Positions 52,201 through 62,215 of a stretch of 64,000 bases of DNA are shown here, piece after piece. Below the pieces are notes generated by a model. It did no database searches, had not been told where the DNA came from, and saw only the letters and a list, made by a program, of their open reading frames with translations. Made by a program: the position numbers and the translations under genes. Source of the DNA: Rubrivivax sp. (GTDB lineage: Bacteria > Pseudomonadota > Gammaproteobacteria > Burkholderiales > Burkholderiaceae_C); assembly GCA_027484825.1 (NCBI GenBank), contig JAIXSE010000025.1:186001-250000 (forward strand), in the 5' to 3' direction. Numbering within the stretch: position 1 is the first letter of the stretch; each line of letters starts with the position of its first letter.

Positions 52201-53037
52201 ATGCACCTGCACATCTCGCATGAAACGGTCTACAGCTATGCGGCGCCGCTGAGTCGCAGCACCCAATATCTGCGGCTGACGCCTCGGCGCAGCCCGGGGA
52301 TGCGGGTGCTGCACTGGGGCCTGCGGCTGCCGGCCGAGGCCAGCGTCTGCAAGGATGCGTTCGGCAACACCATGCATGTGCTGAGTCTGGACGGCCCGCG
52401 CGGAGAGATCCATCTGCAGGCCGTGGGGGAAGTCGACACCGAGGACGGCCCGCCCCGCCCCGATCCCCACGACGAGTTCCCGCCGCCGGTCTTCCTGCGA
52501 GACACCACCCTCACCCGCGCCGATGCGGCCCTGCACAGCTTCGCCCAGGGGTTTGCCGAAGCTGCCCGTCAGGATGCGCATGCGGCCTTGATGGCGATGA
52601 TGGCGGCGGTGGTCGAGCGCATGCCCTATGTGAAGGGCTTCACCGACGCTGCCACCCCGGCCGCCGAGGCCTTCGCCTCCGGCCGCGGCGTCTGCCAGGA
52701 CCATGCCCAGGTCTTTGCCTGCTGCGCCCGGCTGCTGGGCCTGCCGGCCCGGTATGTCTCCGGATATCTGGCGACCGATGCGGAGCATGTGGCCAGCCAC
52801 GCCTGGACCGAAGTGCGTTTGCCGGACGGCGGCGCCCACTTTCCGGACGCGCCGGACGGCGGCTGGCTCGGCTACGACATCAGCAACCAATGCCTGGCCG
52901 ATGGTCACCATGTGAAACTGGCCATCGGTGCCGACTATCTGGACGCCTGCCCGGTGCGCGGCGTGCGCCTGGGCGGGGGCACCGAGACGATGAGAGCCCA
53001 GGTCCTCGTGAAACCCGGCACGCCGGACCAGCAATGA
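52201..53037 (+). CDS. Transglutaminase-like cysteine peptidase family protein
   Basis: A 278-residue protein with the transglutaminase core: Cys in GRGVCQDHAQVFA, His in ASHAWTEVRL and Asp in LGYDISNQ. An N-terminal immunoglobulin-like domain starts HLHISHETVYSYAAPL. It is the third member of the Anbu operon and probably cleaves or forms an isopeptide or amide bond. No signal peptide is seen, so it is cytosolic. Confidence 0.92.
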   Translation: MHLHISHETVYSYAAPLSRSTQYLRLTPRRSPGMRVLHWGLRLPAEASVCKDAFGNTMHVLSLDGPRGEIHLQAVGEVDTEDGPPRPDPHDEFPPPVFLRDTTLTRADAALHSFAQGFAEAARQDAHAALMAMMAAVVERMPYVKGFTDAATPAAEAFASGRGVCQDHAQVFACCARLLGLPARYVSGYLATDAEHVASHAWTEVRLPDGGAHFPDAPDGGWLGYDISNQCLADGHHVKLAIGADYLDACPVRGVRLGGGTETMRAQVLVKPGTPDQQ

Positions 53038-53089
53038 TGGTGACGGGCACCCTGCCGGGCCTGCTGGTGATGCGCTAACCTGTCGCGCC

Positions 53090-53842
53090 ATGACTTACTG
53101 TGTTGCCATGCGGCTGCGCGTCGGCCTGCTGTTCGCCTCGGACTCGCGTACCAACGCGGGCGTGGACCACATCGCCACCTTCCGCAAGATGAACATCTTC
53201 GAGGTGCCGGGCGAGCGGATGATCACGCTGCTCAATGCCGGCAACTTGGCCACCACGCAGAGCGTGATCAGCCTGCTGCGCCAGCGCGCCAGCGGCGGCG
53301 GCCGCCACCTGCTGAATCTGGCCTCGATGTATGACGTGGCCGAGCTGGTCGGCCGCACCGTCAAGGAAGTGGTGGCGCGGGACAGCGACGGCGGCGGACA
53401 GCTCAACCAGGGCGTGGACTTCGGCGCCAACTTCATCGTGGGTGGGCAGATCCGGGGCGAGGCACCGCGCCTGTTCCATGTCTATCCGCAGGGCAACTTC
53501 ATCGAAGCGACGGAAGACACCCCCTACTTGCAGATCGGCGAATCCAAATACGGCAAGCCCATCATCGACCGGGTCATCGACTTCGACAGCAGCCTGACCG
53601 AAGCGACCAAGTGCGCGCTGATCTCGTTTGATTCGACCATCCGCAGCAATCTGTCGGTGGGTCTGCCGCTGGACATGCTGCTCTACCGCACCGACAGCTT
53701 CGCGCCCGCGCGCCCGCACCGCGTCACTGGTGAAGATCCCTACTTCAACCGGCTGCGTCAGGGCTGGGGGGGCGGGCTCAAGCGGGTCTTCGAGCAACTG
53801 CCCGATGACGACTGGTTCCTGCCCGATCAGGTGGGCGGCTGA
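53090..53842 (+). CDS. anbu: Anbu proteasome-like peptidase
   Basis: Ntn-hydrolase of 250 residues, the ancestral beta-subunit (Anbu), a bacterial relative of proteasome beta and HslV. Thr2 follows the initiator Met (MTYCVAM) and can become the catalytic N-terminal nucleophile. Conserved segments include ASDSRTNAGVDHIATFRKM, FIVGGQIRGEAPRLFHVYPQGNFIEAT and YGKPIIDRVI. Anbu assembles into a large ring or helix; substrates are not known. Two bases separate its stop from the convergent ABC ATPase gene. Confidence 0.94.
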   Translation: MTYCVAMRLRVGLLFASDSRTNAGVDHIATFRKMNIFEVPGERMITLLNAGNLATTQSVISLLRQRASGGGRHLLNLASMYDVAELVGRTVKEVVARDSDGGGQLNQGVDFGANFIVGGQIRGEAPRLFHVYPQGNFIEATEDTPYLQIGESKYGKPIIDRVIDFDSSLTEATKCALISFDSTIRSNLSVGLPLDMLLYRTDSFAPARPHRVTGEDPYFNRLRQGWGGGLKRVFEQLPDDDWFLPDQVGG

Positions 53843-53844
53843 GC

Positions 53845-54610
<766 letters not shown>

Positions 54611-54627
<17 letters not shown>

Positions 54628-55264
54628 GGCGATTCCTTTCAAGGTGACGGGCCAGCAGACTGACCGGGAAACACAGGACGAAATACATGAGGGCCACGCA
54701 GCCGAAGACGAGGAAGGGCTTGAAGCTGGCGTTGGCCATCATGCTGCCGGTCTTGGTGAGCTCCACAAAGCCGATGACCGACGCCAGGGCCGTCCCCTTG
54801 ATGACCTGCACCAGGAATCCCACCGTCGGTGCAATGGCCAGGCGCAGGGCCTGCGGCAGCACCACATGGCGCATCTGCTCGCCGAAGTTCATGGCCAGGC
54901 TTTTTGCGGCCTCCCACTGCCCCTTGGGCACGGCCTCCACACAGCCGCGCCAGATCTCGACCAGGTAGGCGCTGGTGTAGAGCGTGAGCGCGCAGCTGGC
55001 CGCCGTCCAGGCCGAGACTTCCACGCCCAGCAGCGACATGCCGAAGTAGGCCAGGAACAGCTGCATCAGCAAAGGCGTGCCCTGGAAGACCTGCACATAC
55101 AGGCCGACGATGCGCGCGGTCCAGCGCCCGCCGGCCAGCCGCAGGCACAGCAGCAGCGCGCCCACCAGGCCACCGCCAACGAAGGCGATCAGCGACAGCA
55201 CCACCGTCCAGCGCAGCGCCAGCAGCAGGTTGCGCACGATGTCCCACAGGGTGAACTCAACCAT
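54611..55264 (-). CDS. Polar amino acid ABC transporter permease 2
   Basis: A 217-residue HisM/GlnP-type permease with FQGTPLLMQLFLAYFG, the EAA loop GQWEAAKSLAMNFGEQMRHVVLPQA and VIKGTALASVIGFVEL. Five membrane spans are predicted. It overlaps its neighbours (8 bp upstream, 17 bp downstream) and is translationally coupled. Confidence 0.93.
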
Positions 55265-55973
55265 GGCGGGCTCCCAGCCAGCGGCGCATCCGCGCGGGAC
55301 GGACGGTGAGCGCAGGCGCGCTGCCGAAGAGGAAGCGCGTCCCCACCCACAGCAGCAGATGACGCACCGCGATGCTCAGCACCAGGTACAGGCCCACGGC
55401 GATGAAGGTGGCCTCGAAGGCGCGGAAGTTGCGGCTGTGGATGAGGTTGGTGGCGTAGCTCAGCTCCTCAGTGGAGATCTGGCCGCAGACGGCGGTGCCC
55501 AGCATCACGATGATGATCTGGCTGGTCATGGCCGGCCAGACCCGCTTGAAGGCCGGCGGCAGGATGACCCGCACAAAGGTCTGCACCGGTCCCATCGCCA
55601 GGCTGTAGGCCGCTTCCCACTGGCCCTTGGGCGCCGCCTGGATGCCGGCACGCAGGATCTCGGTGCCGTAGGCGCCCAGGTTCAGCGTCATGGCGATCAC
55701 GGAGGCGGTCGCCGGGGAGAGCTTCACCCCCAGCGACGGCAGGCCGAAGAAGATGAAGAACAGCTGCACGATGAAGGGGGTGTTGCGCAGCAACTCCACA
55801 TAGACCCCCACCAGCCGCCCCAGTCCGCGGGGCCCGCAGGCCCGCGCCCAGGCGCCCAGCGTGGCCGCCATCAGGCCCAGCGGTACCGCCACCGCCGTCA
55901 GGCCGACGGTCCAGCCCAGGCCGCGCAGCAGCAGGGGCCATTCCGCCAGCACGGCGCCGAAGTCAAACTCCAT
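55257..55973 (-). CDS. Polar amino acid ABC transporter permease 1
   Basis: A 238-residue permease of the same HisMQ family with LLRNTPFIVQLFFIFFGLP, the EAA loop GQWEAAYSLAMGPVQTFVRVILPPA and a C-terminal basic tail (ARMRRWLGARHG). It pairs with permease 2 to form the transmembrane dimer. The 96-bp gap to the binding-protein gene is the widest in the operon. Confidence 0.93.
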   Translation of the reverse strand: MEFDFGAVLAEWPLLLRGLGWTVGLTAVAVPLGLMAATLGAWARACGPRGLGRLVGVYVELLRNTPFIVQLFFIFFGLPSLGVKLSPATASVIAMTLNLGAYGTEILRAGIQAAPKGQWEAAYSLAMGPVQTFVRVILPPAFKRVWPAMTSQIIIVMLGTAVCGQISTEELSYATNLIHSRNFRAFEATFIAVGLYLVLSIAVRHLLLWVGTRFLFGSAPALTVRPARMRRWLGARHG

Positions 55974-56069
55974 CGCAGCGTCCTTGTCCGTGGGGTCTTC
56001 AATCGGGGAGGCCGCTCGCCAGGGCCGTTTTGCGCAGGGGCATTGGCAAGCGGCAGCGGTCCTTGGGCG

Positions 56070-56909
56070 TCAGAGCGGCAGCTCGCCGGTGCCGCGGCCC
56101 AGCCACTTCTTCGACAGCGCTTCCAGCTCGCCGGCCTGCTTCGCGGCGGCGATGATGGCGTTGACCTTGGCCAGCAGCGCGTCCTCGCCCTTGGCCACGC
56201 CCACATAGCAGGGGCTGTCCTTGAGCAGCAGCTTGTATTCGATGTTCAGGCCCGGGTTGCGCTGCATCAGATTGGCCGCGACCGCGGCGCTGGTGGCCAG
56301 CACCTGGGTCTGGCCCGCGGAGAAGGCAGCGATGGTGGCGTTGTTGTCCTCAAAGCGCTTGAACTCCAGCGACGCGGGCGCCACCTTGCCCAGCTCCTGG
56401 TCTTCCATGGCGCCGCGGGTCACGGCCACCGTCTTGCCGGCCAGGTCCGCAAAGGACTTGATGCTCATGCTCTTGGGGGCAAACACCGCCTGGTAGAACG
56501 GCGCATAGGCCGCGCTGAAGCTGATGACCTTCTCCCGCTCCGGGTTCTTGCCCAGCGAGGAGATGACCAGGTCGGCCTTCTTGGTCTGCAGATAGGGAAT
56601 GCGGTTGGCACTGGTGACCGGCAGCAGTTCCACCTTCACGCCCAGCTTGGCGGCGATCAGCTCGGCCATGGCGATGTCCAGACCCTGCGGCTTCATGTCG
56701 GGGCCGACGAAGCCGTAAGGCGGATAGTCGGTCGGCACGGCAATGCGCACCGTCTTGGTCTTGGCGATGGTGTCCAGGGCTGTCTGGGCCTGCACACCCG
56801 CCACGGCCAGCCCCAGGCCGGCGGCCAGCAGCAGGCGGCGCGTCAGGGACGCAGGGTTCCGGGTCACGGACAGGCGATGCAGGCGGGCGCGGGAAGCGGC
56901 GAGGCTCAT
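56070..56909 (-). CDS. Polar amino acid ABC transporter substrate-binding protein
   Basis: Periplasmic binding protein of 279 residues. The Arg-containing leader (SLTRRLLLAAGLGLAVAGVQAQ) is an export signal. The binding-site sequence is IAVPTDYPPYGFVGPDMKPQG, then DIAMAELIAAKLGV and KKADLVISSLGKNPEREKVISFS with the conserved Arg contacting the substrate carboxylate. It is a class-3 amino acid binder; the exact ligand is unknown. Its start overlaps the GntR stop by four bases. Confidence 0.93.
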   Translation of the reverse strand: MSLAASRARLHRLSVTRNPASLTRRLLLAAGLGLAVAGVQAQTALDTIAKTKTVRIAVPTDYPPYGFVGPDMKPQGLDIAMAELIAAKLGVKVELLPVTSANRIPYLQTKKADLVISSLGKNPEREKVISFSAAYAPFYQAVFAPKSMSIKSFADLAGKTVAVTRGAMEDQELGKVAPASLEFKRFEDNNATIAAFSAGQTQVLATSAAVAANLMQRNPGLNIEYKLLLKDSPCYVGVAKGEDALLAKVNAIIAAAKQAGELEALSKKWLGRGTGELPL

Positions 56910-57688
56910 AACAAGGCTCCTAGGTAGGCGGCGGGGGGATCGGATTCAGACGCGTCAGGCGATGCGGAGGCGGTGGAAGCGGTGGAGGCCGAGGACGCCG
57001 AGGGGGCCCCCTGCACCGGCGCCAGCGCCTGACGCAGCTGATGCAGCGGGTCACTGTTGGCGGGCAGTTGCAGGCCCGCCTGGACATGGGTGAGGTGGTC
57101 GGCCATCAGCGCCTCGGCCGCCGCGAGATCACCACGCTCCAGCGCATCCACGATGGCGACATGCTCCTGGCAGGACTGCGCCGCATCATGTGAGGACTGA
57201 TAGAGCATGGCGGTGAGCGTCGTGCGGGCGGTGAAGTCGCGCAGCGTGTCGGCCAGCAGGCTGTTGCCCAGGCATTCGGCCAGGCAGACATGAAAGTCGC
57301 CCAGCAGGAAGCTGCGCGTGCCGACATCGTCGCCGTTCACTGCGGCGCGCTCCTGCTGCAGATGGCGGCGCAGGCGGGCCAGCCCCGCGGGGTCCAGACC
57401 GCCCTGCCCCGGCTGACTGCGGATCAGCCCCAGCTCAATGACACGGCGGGCCTCGAAGGCTTCCCGGGCTTCATCCTGACTGGGGGCGATGAGATACCAG
57501 CCCCGCCGCGCACTGACGGTGACGATGCCGCGCGCCGCCAGCCGGGTCAGCGCCTCACGGACGATGGTGCGGCTGCAGTCGAACAGCAAGGCCAGCTGCT
57601 GCTCCCCCAGCCGGGTGGCGGGCGGCAGCTTCTGGGCCAGCACGGCTTCGATGATGCGCTGGCTGATGTCGGTGGCGGTGGTGCCCAT
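56906..57688 (-). CDS. GntR family regulator (FCD/FadR subfamily)
   Basis: A 260-residue regulator with an N-terminal winged helix (LALLFDCSRTIVREALTRLAARGIV at about 32-56) and an FCD helical ligand domain, where metal-binding residues such as HVCLAECLGN and EHVAIVDALERGD are seen. The C-terminal 35 residues are Ala/Ser/Thr low complexity. It is coupled by ATGA to the substrate-binding gene, so it is likely the operon's autoregulator, sensing the transported ligand. Confidence 0.93.
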   Translation of the reverse strand: MGTTATDISQRIIEAVLAQKLPPATRLGEQQLALLFDCSRTIVREALTRLAARGIVTVSARRGWYLIAPSQDEAREAFEARRVIELGLIRSQPGQGGLDPAGLARLRRHLQQERAAVNGDDVGTRSFLLGDFHVCLAECLGNSLLADTLRDFTARTTLTAMLYQSSHDAAQSCQEHVAIVDALERGDLAAAEALMADHLTHVQAGLQLPANSDPLHQLRQALAPVQGAPSASSASTASTASASPDASESDPPAAYLGALL

Positions 57689-57887
57689 GCCGCAGGCTTT
57701 GCAGCTTCCGTGCCAGGGCGTTCATCTGTCTTGTATGCAAGCCATGCGCACAGGCTTGGTGTGCGGCCCGGGCGGTGGAAAGGCTGGCGGCCCATCGCGG
57801 GGCATGGGGATGCACTGGGTCGGTGCCGGCGTCCCGGTGGCACCTGATCCAGGGATCAGCGGTTCATCGGATCTGCGGACGAGCCGG

Positions 57888-58748
57888 TCAGCCGTCCACG
57901 CGCATCGAATAGTCGATGGCCTTCACATCCTTGGTCAGGCGACCCACCGAAATCCGGTCCACGCCGGTGGCGGCAATCCAGCGCAGCTGATCCAGCGCGA
58001 CGCCGCCGGAGACTTCCAGCAGCGCGCGGCCTGCTGTTACGGCCACAGCCTCGCGCATCATCGGCTCGGTGAAGTTGTCCAGCAGCACGCTGACCGCGCC
58101 GGCGGCCAGCGCCTCGCGGAGCTGGTCCAGCGTCTCCACTTCCACCTGGATGGTCACGCCCGCCTGCAGCGCCTGCGCCTGTTGCAGCGCCTGGGTCACC
58201 CCACCCGCTGCGGCGATGTGGTTTTCTTTGATGAGGATGCCGTCATACAGCGCCAGCCGCTGGTTGGCGCCGCCGCCCACCCGCACCGCGTATTTTTGGG
58301 CCAGGCGCAGGCCGGGCAGTGTCTTGCGCGTGTCCAGCACCACGCAACCGCGGGGATTGGGGCTGGCCCCTTCGATGGCCCGTGCATGGGCCCGAGTCAC
58401 CGTGGCGGTGGCGGAGAGCAGCTGAAGGAAATTCAGCGCCGGCCGCTCGGCCGACAGCAGGGAGCGGCCGTCCGCCTCGATCCGGCAGACCACCGTGTCC
58501 GCCGCCATGTCCGCGCCTTCGTCATACAGCCATTCGATCCGGCTGTTGGCGTCGATCTGGCGGAAGACACCCTCGAACCAGTCCCGGCCGCACAGCACCG
58601 CCGCTTCACGCACCCGCACATGGGCCTTCACCGGCCGGTCGGCCGGCACCAGGCGGGCCGTCCAGTCAGCCAGGCCGATGTCCTCGAACAGGGCATCGCG
58701 GATGTTGCGCGCCCGGGCTTCTTCCAGGCTTTCGTTATGGTCAAACAT
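57888..58748 (-). CDS. nadC: Nicotinate-nucleotide pyrophosphorylase (carboxylating), QPRTase
   Basis: A 286-residue enzyme of NAD synthesis that converts quinolinate and PRPP to nicotinate mononucleotide and CO2. Family landmarks are ADTVVCRIEADGRSLLSAERPALNF, VVLDTRKTLPGLRLAQKYAVRVGGG with its Arg and Lys, IKENHI, VEVETLDQ, LLDNF and LEVSGGV. The set is complete. nadA and nadB are not in the window. It follows the FAH gene after 31 bp and precedes the GntR operon by 199 bp with no element I can identify. Confidence 0.94.
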   Translation of the reverse strand: MFDHNESLEEARARNIRDALFEDIGLADWTARLVPADRPVKAHVRVREAAVLCGRDWFEGVFRQIDANSRIEWLYDEGADMAADTVVCRIEADGRSLLSAERPALNFLQLLSATATVTRAHARAIEGASPNPRGCVVLDTRKTLPGLRLAQKYAVRVGGGANQRLALYDGILIKENHIAAAGGVTQALQQAQALQAGVTIQVEVETLDQLREALAAGAVSVLLDNFTEPMMREAVAVTAGRALLEVSGGVALDQLRWIAATGVDRISVGRLTKDVKAIDYSMRVDG

Positions 58749-58779
58749 GGCGGGGCTATGCGGTTCGGGTCTGGCGAGC

Positions 58780-59478
58780 TTATTGAGCCTCGCCGATGGT
58801 GATCTGCAGCGTGCCGAAACCTTCGATCACGCCTTCGATCTGGTCGCCGGGCTTGACCGGGCCGACGCCTTCGGGCGTGCCGGTGTAGATCAGGTCGCCC
58901 GGCTCCAGGTGATAGAACTGCGACAGGTTGGCCACCAGCTCCGGAATGCTCCAGATCATGTCGGAGAGGTCGCCGCGCTGCTTCTCCGTGCCGTTCACGC
59001 TCAGGGTGATGGCGCCGGACTTGAGCTCGCCCAGCTCGCTGCGGGGCACCAGCGGGGTGATGACGGCGGAATGCTCGAAGCCCTTGCCCAGGTCCCACGG
59101 GCGGCCGATGGCCTTGGCTTCGTTCTGCAGGTCGCGGCGGGTCATGTCCAGGCCCGCGGCATAGCCCCAGACGGCCTCGGCGGCCTGCTCGGGCGTGGCG
59201 CGGAAGACCGGTTGGCCGATGGCCACCACCAGCTCCATCTCATAGTGCAGGTTCTTGGTGCCCGGCGCGTAGGGGATGGTGCCGCCCGACGGCGCCAGGG
59301 CGCTGGCCGGCTTGGTGAAGTAGAACGGCGGCTCGCGGTCGGGGTCGCTCCCCATCTCCCGGGCGTGTGCGGCGTAGTTGCGGCCCACGCAGAAGATGCG
59401 GCTGACGGCGTAACGGGCGTCGGTGCCGCGCACGGCCACACTGGCCTGCGGGGCGGGAGGGAAGATGTAGGAGCTCAT
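58780..59478 (-). CDS. Fumarylacetoacetate hydrolase family protein (fumarylpyruvate hydrolase-like)
   Basis: A 232-residue FAH-fold hydrolase: IFCVGRNYAAHAREMGSDP, PPFYFTKPASAL, the metal-binding LHYEMELVVAIG (two Glu) and GLDMTRRDLQ (Asp). The short length and start are most like fumarylpyruvate or acylpyruvate hydrolases of aromatic degradation, but no such pathway is nearby. The ATG at 59478 is followed by the family N-terminus; the frame upstream is not credible. It is divergent from rlpA. Confidence 0.88.
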   Translation of the reverse strand: MSSYIFPPAPQASVAVRGTDARYAVSRIFCVGRNYAAHAREMGSDPDREPPFYFTKPASALAPSGGTIPYAPGTKNLHYEMELVVAIGQPVFRATPEQAAEAVWGYAAGLDMTRRDLQNEAKAIGRPWDLGKGFEHSAVITPLVPRSELGELKSGAITLSVNGTEKQRGDLSDMIWSIPELVANLSQFYHLEPGDLIYTGTPEGVGPVKPGDQIEGVIEGFGTLQITIGEAQ

Positions 59479-59578
59479 GGCTGGACGGTGGTGTGGGGGT
59501 GGAAACCAAACGTTCGAAAGCACGAACCCGTGCAGCATAACCTTGGCAAAAGCAGGCCAGGTTGCTAGGGTTGCGGCC

Positions 59579-61006
59579 ATGTTTGAAGCCCGCCCCGCCG
59601 GCCAGCGTCTGGCCGTCCTGACGAGTGCCCTGTTGCTGGCCGCCTGTGCCAGCCGTGCTCCTGCCCCCACCGACCGCCCCGCCACCCCGGTGCCGGGCAG
59701 TCCCAAGGTGACTCAATGGCCGTCCAAGGACGGCCCGGAAGCCGTGGTGCCGGCCGACCTGGACAAGCTGCCGGACGCCCTGCCCCGCGTTGAAAGCATC
59801 CGCAAGGGCGGCCCGAACAAACCCTATGCCGTCGCCGGCCAGCGCTACGAGCCGCTCACCGATGACGACCCGCTGGTGCAGCGCGGCCTGGCCTCCTGGT
59901 ATGGACGCAAGTTCCATGGCCGCCCGACCGCCAGCGGCGAGCTCTACAACATGTATGCGATGACGGCCGCGCATCCGACCATGCCCATCCCGAGCTATGC
60001 CCGGGTGCGCAATCCCAAAAATGGCCGGGAAGTGATCGTGCGGATCAACGACCGGGGGCCGTTTCACAGCAGCCGCATCATCGACCTGAGCTACACCGCC
60101 GCCCTGAAGCTGGACCTGCTGCGCGGCGTGGCGGAGGTGGAGGTGGAGCGCATCACCTACGAGGACATCCGCACCGGCGCCTGGCTGCGGGGCAAGGAGC
60201 CGCCGGCCCAGCCGGGCGACCGGGCGATTCCGCAGGCGCCGCTGTATGCGGCGGCAACGCCCAACGGGGCGCCGGAGGTCACCACCGGCAGTCAGATGCG
60301 GGAGGCGGACCCGTCGCCTGCGGCATCGGTGGGCCGCAACCGGGGCCGGGGCACTGCGACTGCAGCCGCTGGTGCTGGCGTTGCTGCCACGAACGTCTCC
60401 ACAACAGGCAGCGAGTCCGCGCCCAATGAATCGGCGAGTGGTCGGCCACTGCCCGGGGCCGGCTCCAGTCCCCAGTCTGGCGCTGGTGCAGTGCGGTCGT
60501 CCTCGGGCGGCCTGGCTTCGGCGACCTCTCGCGCAGGCACCGCCAGCGCTTCCGCAACCCCTGCGCCGGCAAGCGGCGGCCTGGTGCCCATCCCCGTGGT
60601 CGCCCTGCCCCCAGGCACCGACCTGGACAGCCGCCGGGACCTGCCGGTCGTGGCCGCTCCCGCCACTTCCGTGGCGTCCGCAGCGCCGACACCCGTCACC
60701 GCCGCTCAGGCCGAGAGCGCCGCCCCCGCCAGCCCGGACGCCGCAGTGCCTGCGATGAAACTCGCCGCCGCCCCCGGCTTCTGGCTGCAACTGGGCGCCT
60801 TCTCCCGCCTGGAGGGCGCGGAAACCCTGCGGGAGCAGTTCAACCGCAACCTGGACTGGATGGCGCCGATGCTGACCATCTTCAAGGACAAGCAGCTGCA
60901 CCGCCTGCAGGCCGGTCCCTTCAGCAGCCGGGAGGACGCCCGGGCCGCCGCCGACAAGGTGCGCACGGCCATGGCGCTGACGCCGGTCCTGGTCGAGCGG
61001 CGCTGA
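59579..61006 (+). CDS. rlpA: Septal ring lytic transglycosylase RlpA lipoprotein
   Basis: A 475-residue lipoprotein with lipobox L-A-A-C (Cys23). It has the DPBB (double-psi beta barrel) domain at about 95-200 (QRGLASWYGRKFHGRPTASGE; VRINDRGPFHSSRIIDLSYTAA) with the active-site Asp in NDRGP, then a long Ala/Ser/Pro-rich linker (about 215-400) and a C-terminal SPOR domain (about 405-475; WLQLGAFSRLEGAETLREQF). RlpA cuts glycan strands lacking stem peptides at the septum. The linker is unusually long. Confidence 0.94.
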   Translation: MFEARPAGQRLAVLTSALLLAACASRAPAPTDRPATPVPGSPKVTQWPSKDGPEAVVPADLDKLPDALPRVESIRKGGPNKPYAVAGQRYEPLTDDDPLVQRGLASWYGRKFHGRPTASGELYNMYAMTAAHPTMPIPSYARVRNPKNGREVIVRINDRGPFHSSRIIDLSYTAALKLDLLRGVAEVEVERITYEDIRTGAWLRGKEPPAQPGDRAIPQAPLYAAATPNGAPEVTTGSQMREADPSPAASVGRNRGRGTATAAAGAGVAATNVSTTGSESAPNESASGRPLPGAGSSPQSGAGAVRSSSGGLASATSRAGTASASATPAPASGGLVPIPVVALPPGTDLDSRRDLPVVAAPATSVASAAPTPVTAAQAESAAPASPDAAVPAMKLAAAPGFWLQLGAFSRLEGAETLREQFNRNLDWMAPMLTIFKDKQLHRLQAGPFSSREDARAAADKVRTAMALTPVLVERR

Positions 61007-61051
61007 TCCCCCGGACGGGGGACGCGATTGTGTGCGGGGGTGGGCTTTGCG

Positions 61052-62215
61052 ATGATGCCGCCAATGCCTGCCCTGGACGCCGCCACCCTCTTGATGGTGC
61101 TCACCATGGTCGACGGCTTTGCCTGCGTGGTGTGGCTGCTGCTGGGCGAGGTGCTGCGCATCGCTCCCCGGGCCGCCCGGCGCGTGGCCTTGCATCACGG
61201 CCTGCTGGTGCTGGCCTGGTGGCCCACTCTCCCAGCGTGGACCGAGCCGGTGCTCAGCCTGCCGCTGTCCCTGGTCTGCGCCGGCCTGCTGACGGCCGGG
61301 GTGCGCGGCCTGATGCGGCTGCAGCACGGGCTGACCGACGTGATCGCGGTCGTGGTGATGGGGCTGGTGATCCTGGCGGCGGTGTCTCCGGACCTCAGCA
61401 CGGCCCGCGCCGTGCTCAACCTGGGCTCCTGCACGCTGGCCCTCATGGCGGTGGCGGACATTCTGCGCGGCACCGGTTTCCGATTCGGCGTCACCGGACT
61501 GCTGGTGCTGCCCTATCTCGTGCTGGCCGGCGCCGGACTCTGGCGGGCCGGCGGCCTGCTGGGCTGGATACCGGCCGGCATGGGCCTGCAAGGCCTGTCG
61601 TTCAATGCTCCCCTGGCGCTGTTGCGGCTGGTGGTGAACCTGGGGGTGACGACCGGGCTGGTGGCGCTGGTGCTGCAGCGGCTGATCGCCCGGGTGCGAC
61701 ACCTCACCCGCCGGGACCCGCTCACCGGGCTGCTCAATCGCCGCGCCCTGGAGGAACAGTTGCAACGGCTGCAGGCGCAGGTCGATCGCGGCCGATCGCA
61801 TGCGCTGCTGATCCTGGACGTGGACCACTTCAAGCGCATCAACGACGAACTGGGCCATGCGGGCGGTGACGCAGCCCTGCGTCACCTGGCCCAGGTGCTG
61901 GGCGAAGCGCTGCGCACCACCGACAACTTCGGCCGACTCGGCGGCGAGGAATTTGCGGTGCTGATGCCGGACACGGACGAGCCGGGCGCGGTGCTGGTGG
62001 CCGAGCGGCTGCGTCGCCTTCTGCAGGAACGTCCGCTGACCTGGGAAGACAAGATCTGGCCGATGAGCGCCAGCATCGGCGTGGCGGCCATGCGGCCGCA
62101 GGATGCCCACGGGCATGATGCGCTGGCGCGGGCCGACGCCGCCATGTATGCGGCCAAGGCCGCCGGACGCAACCGGGTGCAGCGGGCGGCCATGGCCGTG
62201 AAGGTGCCGGCATGA
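61052..62215 (+). CDS. Membrane diguanylate cyclase (GGEEF)
   Basis: A 387-residue protein with six hydrophobic helices (about 12-210) and a C-terminal GGDEF domain (220-385) carrying an intact GGEEF (297-301) and the RxxD product-inhibition site RTTD (288-291). It is expected to make cyclic-di-GMP from GTP. The start is unclear: ATGs at 61052, 61055 and 61064 are all possible. Its stop overlaps the next cyclase gene by four bases, so the two are co-translated. Confidence 0.9.
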   Translation: MMPPMPALDAATLLMVLTMVDGFACVVWLLLGEVLRIAPRAARRVALHHGLLVLAWWPTLPAWTEPVLSLPLSLVCAGLLTAGVRGLMRLQHGLTDVIAVVVMGLVILAAVSPDLSTARAVLNLGSCTLALMAVADILRGTGFRFGVTGLLVLPYLVLAGAGLWRAGGLLGWIPAGMGLQGLSFNAPLALLRLVVNLGVTTGLVALVLQRLIARVRHLTRRDPLTGLLNRRALEEQLQRLQAQVDRGRSHALLILDVDHFKRINDELGHAGGDAALRHLAQVLGEALRTTDNFGRLGGEEFAVLMPDTDEPGAVLVAERLRRLLQERPLTWEDKIWPMSASIGVAAMRPQDAHGHDALARADAAMYAAKAAGRNRVQRAAMAVKVPA

